From Bradyrhizobium sp. 4 (lineage in GTDB: Bacteria > Pseudomonadota > Alphaproteobacteria > Rhizobiales > Xanthobacteraceae), in contig NZ_CP064686.1 in assembly GCF_023100905.1 (NCBI RefSeq), positions 7,342,001 through 7,406,000 on the forward strand: a stretch of DNA of 64,000 bases, written 5' to 3'. Position numbers and translations under genes: made by a program. The notes beneath the pieces are model-generated. The model did no database searches and had not been told where the DNA came from. It worked only from the letters and a program-made list of their open reading frames with translations. This document shows positions 60,184 through 64,000 of the stretch, piece after piece. Every line of letters begins with the position of its first letter. Position 1 is the stretch's first letter.

Positions 60184-61221
60184 ATGATCTTCCGCCAGCT
60201 CTTCGACAGTGTTTCGGGCACCTACAGCTATCTCCTGGCGAGCCGCCCCGGCGGCGAGGCGCTGATCCTCGATCCCGTACTGGAGAAGGTCGACCGCTAC
60301 TGCCAGCTGCTGCGCGAGCTCGACCTCAAGCTGGTTAAGGCCGTCGACACCCATCTGCACGCCGACCACGTCACCGGCCTCGGCGAGCTGCGCGACCGCA
60401 CCCATTGCATGACCGTGATGGGCGACCAGACCAAGGCCGACGTGGTGGCGATGCGGGTCGCCGACGGCGACAAGGTGACGATCGAGGGCCTGTCGCTCGA
60501 CGTGATGTACACGCCCGGCCACACCGACGATTCCTATTCCTATTTGATGGGCGACCGCGTCTTCACCGGCGACACGCTGCTGATCCGCGGCACCGGCCGC
60601 ACCGATTTCCAGAACGGCTCGTCGCGCGCGCAATACGACTCGATCTTCAACCGCCTGCTCAAGCTGCCGGACGAGACCATGGTGTTCCCGGCGCATGACT
60701 ACAAGGGCGACACCGTCTCCACCATCGGCGAGGAGAAGCGCTACAATCCGCGGCTCCAGGTGCGCTCGGTCGACGACTATATCGAGCTGATGGCCAATCT
60801 GAAGCTGCCCAATCCGAAGATGATGGACGTCGCGGTGCCCGCCAACATGCATGTCGGCCTGCACCAGGAGGAGCTGGAGAAAGAGGGCCGCGCGCTCCGC
60901 GCCGTCGAGGCGATCCGCAGCCTCGGCCGTCCCGATATCCTGCTGGTCGATTTGCGCGAGACCAACGAGCGGATGAAGCACGGCATGCTTGAAGGCGCGC
61001 TGCATACGCCCTATCCGTCCGTTGAGGACAGCCTCAAGCCCGGCGGCATGCTGCGCGAGGTCGCGGCCGCCACCGGCCGCCGCGTCGTGTTCTTCTGCGC
61101 CTTCGGCGAACGCTCTGCGATGGCGGTCGCCGCCGCCAAGGAGGCCGGGCTCACTAACACCGCCCACATCGCCGGCGGCATCGATGCCTGGAAGAAGGCC
61201 GGCGGGCCGGTGGTGCACTGA
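60184..61221 (+). CDS. Persulfide dioxygenase-rhodanese fusion (ETHE1-like)
   Basis: This 345-residue protein joins a metallo-beta-lactamase fold (1-230) to a rhodanese domain (about 240-345). The metal-binding set is H57, H59, D61, H62, H113, D130 and H171, and GTGRTDFQNG is typical of ETHE1-type persulfide dioxygenases, which oxidise glutathione persulfide to sulfite. The rhodanese loop is C305-AFGERS with catalytic C305. It acts in the cytosol, so it would remove sulfane sulfur made by or leaking from the periplasmic Sox reaction. The gene lies 272 bases after the DsrE-like gene with a repeat between, in the same direction. Confidence 0.88.
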   Translation: MIFRQLFDSVSGTYSYLLASRPGGEALILDPVLEKVDRYCQLLRELDLKLVKAVDTHLHADHVTGLGELRDRTHCMTVMGDQTKADVVAMRVADGDKVTIEGLSLDVMYTPGHTDDSYSYLMGDRVFTGDTLLIRGTGRTDFQNGSSRAQYDSIFNRLLKLPDETMVFPAHDYKGDTVSTIGEEKRYNPRLQVRSVDDYIELMANLKLPNPKMMDVAVPANMHVGLHQEELEKEGRALRAVEAIRSLGRPDILLVDLRETNERMKHGMLEGALHTPYPSVEDSLKPGGMLREVAAATGRRVVFFCAFGERSAMAVAAAKEAGLTNTAHIAGGIDAWKKAGGPVVH

Positions 61222-61307
61222 CCGTCTTGCCGCCGTTCTTGAGATAAATCAGCAGCTGCCCATATATTCAGGCTAGACGGATGCAGCATCACCATCCGGG
61301 ACCAGCC

Positions 61308-61481
61308 ATGGCCAAGATCGGCAAGCCGAGCGCGCCGCCGAAAATTGCGGACGACACGCCAGCAAAAGACAAGGCGAAGAAGCCTCCGCCTCCGCTCGAC
61401 ACCGACGACGATGATTACGAGGACGGCGACATGGCGACCCCGAAGCGCGACCGCTACGGGCCGGATGACGAGCCGTTTTGA
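61308..61481 (+). CDS. Small acidic hypothetical protein, 57 residues
   Basis: Start MAKIGKPSAPPKIADDTPAK, with a lysine- and proline-rich first half and an acidic second half (DTDDDDYEDGDM), ending RDRYGPDDEPF. It is low in complexity and probably unstructured. An ATG nine codons earlier (61281) would give 66 residues. No family is recognised. The frame is plausible given its own open region after the fusion gene, but the evidence is only composition and spacing. Confidence 0.4.
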   Translation: MAKIGKPSAPPKIADDTPAKDKAKKPPPPLDTDDDDYEDGDMATPKRDRYGPDDEPF

Positions 61482-61510
61482 GGGGCTCGGCTCTTGCCAC
61501 GCTCTCAACT

Positions 61511-61637
61511 GTCGTCCTGGCGAAAGCCAGGACCCATACCGCGTGATCTCTCGATTATGACGGATCGCAGTCCCGGACGATGATCCTCCGCCAAACTGCC
61601 CCCTGGGGTAATGGGTCCTGGCTTTCGCCAGGACGAC
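61511..61637. repeat. Palindromic repeat, family D, copy 2
   Basis: About 127 bases bounded by GTCGTCCTGGCGAAAGCC and GGCTTTCGCCAGGACGAC, the same ends as copy 1 at 39458 with a different centre. It lies between two plus-strand genes. Confidence 0.83.
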
Positions 61638-61778
61638 AATGTGGAGCCACCGTCCTCGCCATTCTCATGACCCCCTCTCGCCCCGCCCCCACTACCAGCC
61701 ATGCGCCTGCGTTCATGGACAAATAACCGCTCTGCCCGATAGTTTGCGCGTCTCCAAAGGACATAAAACGGAACTGCA

Positions 61779-62987
61779 ATGGTCGACGTTCTCGCCGCAC
61801 CGCAGCAAGGCAAGGCGGACAGCGCGCTACGCACGCTGACGGGAATCTCGATCGCGCATTGGGTCAGCCATTTCCATCTGCTGGTCCTGCCGATGCTGTT
61901 TCCGTTCCTCAAGAATCAACTCGGCGTCGGCTATGTCGAGCTCGGCTTTGCGCTCACCGTGTCGGCCGTGGTGTCGGGGCTGACGCAGGCGCCGACCGGT
62001 TATCTCGTCGACCACTTTGGCGCGCGACGGATCCTGCTGGGCGGTCTCACCCTCGGCGGCTTCGCGCTGATCCTGCTCGGCCTGCATCTCAGCTACACCT
62101 CGCTGATCGCCTGCGCCGTGCTGCTCGGGCTCGCCAACAGCGTCTACCATCCCGCCGATTACGCCATCCTTGCAGAGCACATGGATGAAGCGCGGATGGG
62201 CCGCGCCTTCTCGATCCATACTTTTGCCGGCTATTTCGGCGGCGCGGTGGCGCCCGCGATCGTCGCCGCGATGGTCATCGTGTCCGGCGGCGCCGGTGCG
62301 CTGATCGCATCGGGCGCGATCGGCGTTCTGGTCGCGCTGTTGCTGGTGACGATGAACATTCCCGATGCCGGCGCGCACAAGACCAAGCCGGGCACCGAGA
62401 ACGCACCTAAACAAGCCGTGATCACGCCGGCGCTGATCACGCTGACGGCGCTGTTCATGCTGCTCAGCCTGTCGGTCGCCGGCATCAACAATTTCGGCGT
62501 GGTAGCGCTGATGAGTGGCTATGGCGTCACCTATTCCGCGGCCAATGTCGCGCTCACCGCCTTCCTTGGTGCAAGCGCCGCCGGCGTGCTCGCGGGCGGC
62601 TTCCTTGCCGACCACACCGAGCGCCACGGCTATGTCGCCGCCGCCTGCTTTGCTGCGAACGCGGCGATCGTGCTGCTGATCGCGCTGGTCACGCTGCCGG
62701 GCTGGGCGCTGATCGCCACGATGGCGACCGCGGGATTCCTCTCCGGCGTGATCGCGCCCTCGCGCGACATGCTGGTGCGCAATGCAGCACCTCCCGGCGC
62801 GGCCGGCCGCGCCTTCGGCATCGTCTCCACCGGCTTCAATCTCGGCGGCATCGTCAGCCCGCTGCTGTTCGGCTGGATCATGGACCAGAGCGCGCCGCAT
62901 TGGGTGTTCGGGGCGTCCGTGATCTTCATGCTCGCGACGGTGGTGCTGTCGCCGTTCACGGAGCGGAAGCGGCGGCCGCAAACCTAA
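61779..62987 (+). CDS. MFS transporter, fosmidomycin-resistance (Fsr)-like
   Basis: This 402-residue carrier has 12 predicted helices. The start ALRTLTGISIAHWVSHFHLLVLPMLFPFL and VSAVVSGLTQAPTGYLVDHFGARRILLGGLTL are typical of Fsr-type exporters. GLANSVYHPADYAIL in helix 4-5 is a family mark. Substrate unknown; fosmidomycin is only the name of the family's best-known drug. No clear regulatory gene is adjacent. Confidence 0.87.
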   Translation: MVDVLAAPQQGKADSALRTLTGISIAHWVSHFHLLVLPMLFPFLKNQLGVGYVELGFALTVSAVVSGLTQAPTGYLVDHFGARRILLGGLTLGGFALILLGLHLSYTSLIACAVLLGLANSVYHPADYAILAEHMDEARMGRAFSIHTFAGYFGGAVAPAIVAAMVIVSGGAGALIASGAIGVLVALLLVTMNIPDAGAHKTKPGTENAPKQAVITPALITLTALFMLLSLSVAGINNFGVVALMSGYGVTYSAANVALTAFLGASAAGVLAGGFLADHTERHGYVAAACFAANAAIVLLIALVTLPGWALIATMATAGFLSGVIAPSRDMLVRNAAPPGAAGRAFGIVSTGFNLGGIVSPLLFGWIMDQSAPHWVFGASVIFMLATVVLSPFTERKRRPQT

Positions 62988-63063
62988 TCGTGTCCCGGCC
63001 TGGAGCGCAATTGCGCGCCAGGCCAGAACGACGATTGTAATTGGGTTTGGCGGAGCCCGCCCC

Positions 63064-64000
63064 TTACGTCGGCGACACCGCGCTCTTCAGCGGCGCGGCC
63101 TGCGGCGTAGCTCCACCGGTCAGCCTGGCCTTTTCCGTGTTGGGCCAGAGCAGGAGCAGCCCGAGCAGGCCGGAGCCGACCATGATCGCGGCGTTGATGG
63201 TGAAGCCGGTCATGTAGCCGTCGAGCATGCTGCCGGCACGCTGGATCACGCTGCCCATCACCAGCGGCGCGATGATGCCCGAAAGCGTATAGAGCGCGCC
63301 ATAGATCGCGAGAACCGCGCCGCGCTGCGACGTCGGCGTGAACTCGCCGAGCATGGGCGGGCAGACGACGTAGATCGCGCCGCACAGGCCCGAGCCGACC
63401 ACGAGCAGGGCGATCTGAAGGCCGGCGCCTTGGACGTGCGGCATCATCGCGAGGATCAGGCCGCCGACGATCAGCGGCACCGAGCCGAGCACGCCGCGGG
63501 AGATCCGCGACGTGTAGCCGCGTGCCAGCATCACCTGCGAGATCCAGCCCGTGAGAATGACGATGGTCGCACCGAACACCCAAGGCAGGATCGAGACGAA
63601 GCCCGCCTGAGACTGCGAGAAGCCGAGGCCCTTGACGATGAAGGGCGTGAACCAGGTGAGCCCGAGCGACAGCGCCCAATAGGCGCCGAAGGTTGCGGTC
63701 ACGCAGCCGATGAAGGTGCGCGATGTCAGGAGCTGGAGATAGGGTATTTTCGGTTCGATCACGGCCGATGCGTGGGTGTCCAGCGGGCCTTCCTTGCCGA
63801 GTGCGAGCCAGGCGGCGACCCAGATCAGACCGACGATTCCAAGCGCACCGAACGCATAGTGCCAGGAATGATTGACGATGATCCAGTTCAGCGCCGGGAC
63901 CGCCAGGATCACGCCAAAGGCCGAACCCTGCGATAGGATTGCGGTCGGCATCGTGCGCTTCTCGTCGGGGAACCATTTGTAGACTGCGTGCATCGCCACC
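63064..64000 (-). CDS. MFS transporter, partial (anion:cation symporter-like)
   Basis: At least 311 residues are present; the N-terminus lies beyond the right edge. The segment AVYKWFPDEKRTMPTAILSQGSAFGVILAVPALNWII fits helix 4-5 of the ACS (phthalate/hexuronate/4-hydroxyphenylacetate) MFS branch, and the C-terminal half has CPPMLGEFTPTSQRGAVLAIYGALYTLSGIIAPLVMG. The family imports organic anions with cations. The 3' end is complete (stop at 63064), convergent with the Fsr-like gene. Confidence 0.85.
   Translation of the reverse strand, partial: VAMHAVYKWFPDEKRTMPTAILSQGSAFGVILAVPALNWIIVNHSWHYAFGALGIVGLIWVAAWLALGKEGPLDTHASAVIEPKIPYLQLLTSRTFIGCVTATFGAYWALSLGLTWFTPFIVKGLGFSQSQAGFVSILPWVFGATIVILTGWISQVMLARGYTSRISRGVLGSVPLIVGGLILAMMPHVQGAGLQIALLVVGSGLCGAIYVVCPPMLGEFTPTSQRGAVLAIYGALYTLSGIIAPLVMGSVIQRAGSMLDGYMTGFTINAAIMVGSGLLGLLLLWPNTEKARLTGGATPQAAPLKSAVSPT

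Noticed and set aside
1..64000. CRISPR arrays, insertion sequences, phage genes or tRNA genes
   Set aside because: No regularly spaced direct repeats, no transposase or integrase frames with terminal repeats, and no tRNA consensus were found; the repeats present are single palindromic units between genes.

Overview
The window looks like chromosome of a Bradyrhizobium-type alphaproteobacterium (Nitrobacteraceae). The base composition is GC-rich and the codon use is even. It carries a bjaI/bjaR-type acyl-homoserine-lactone locus and a P450 very close to the CYP199A family of Rhodopseudomonas/Bradyrhizobium. Solute-binding-protein transport genes are abundant, and palindromic repeats of at least six sequence families sit between genes. 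I see no tRNA, rRNA, insertion sequence, phage gene or CRISPR array. The species is inferred from remembered family resemblance, not from a search.

Layout. 1-1047: 5' end of a branched-chain-type (LIV) ABC permease pair on the minus strand. 1358-3051: quorum-sensing locus with an intact bjaI-like synthase, a downstream coupled 72-residue ORF, and a bjaR-like receptor gene broken by a one-base frameshift. 3217-12023: a small ORF, a LysR regulator, and a shikimate/quinate-type catabolic operon (NAD-type shikimate dehydrogenase, full LIV-type ABC transporter, two-domain 3-dehydroshikimate dehydratase leading to protocatechuate). 12223-20294: more aromatic-acid functions (two LIV-type binding proteins, type II NADH dehydrogenase, CYP199A-like P450 with a divergent MarR regulator, feruloyl-CoA synthase).

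20591-30930: a nitrogen-salvage block. Allophanate hydrolase (atzF-like) faces a minus-strand operon made of a peptide-type ABC transporter, atzG-, atzE- and atzH-like genes and a GntR regulator; no cyanuric acid hydrolase is present. 31190-33697: a phosphotransferase-fold protein with an altered Brenner motif and a UgpB-like binding protein. 33892-39438: a TRAP-type binding protein directly followed by a two-TM sensor kinase, a REC-kinase hybrid and an OmpR-type regulator, with no TRAP membrane subunits. 39848-40660: an ECF sigma factor followed by a candidate small RNA with three CCTCC motifs and a strong terminator. 40798-45160: CcdA-like and thioredoxin-like proteins, a membrane protein, an L,D-transpeptidase and an AapJ-like binding protein.

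45419-54228: two acyl-CoA dehydrogenases, a carboxymuconolactone-decarboxylase-family protein, a VOC protein, two MFS carriers and a prolyl oligopeptidase. 54343-61481: a DUF938 methyltransferase, then a thiosulfate-oxidation cluster soxX-Y-Z-A-K-B plus a secreted DsrE-like protein, without soxCD, followed by a persulfide dioxygenase-rhodanese fusion. 61779-64000: two MFS carriers, the last cut by the window end.

Functionally, much of the window serves uptake and funnelling of plant-derived aromatic and hydroaromatic acids (shikimate/quinate, methoxybenzoate, ferulate), scavenging of urea-type nitrogen, and oxidation of reduced sulfur. This suits a versatile soil or rhizosphere organism.
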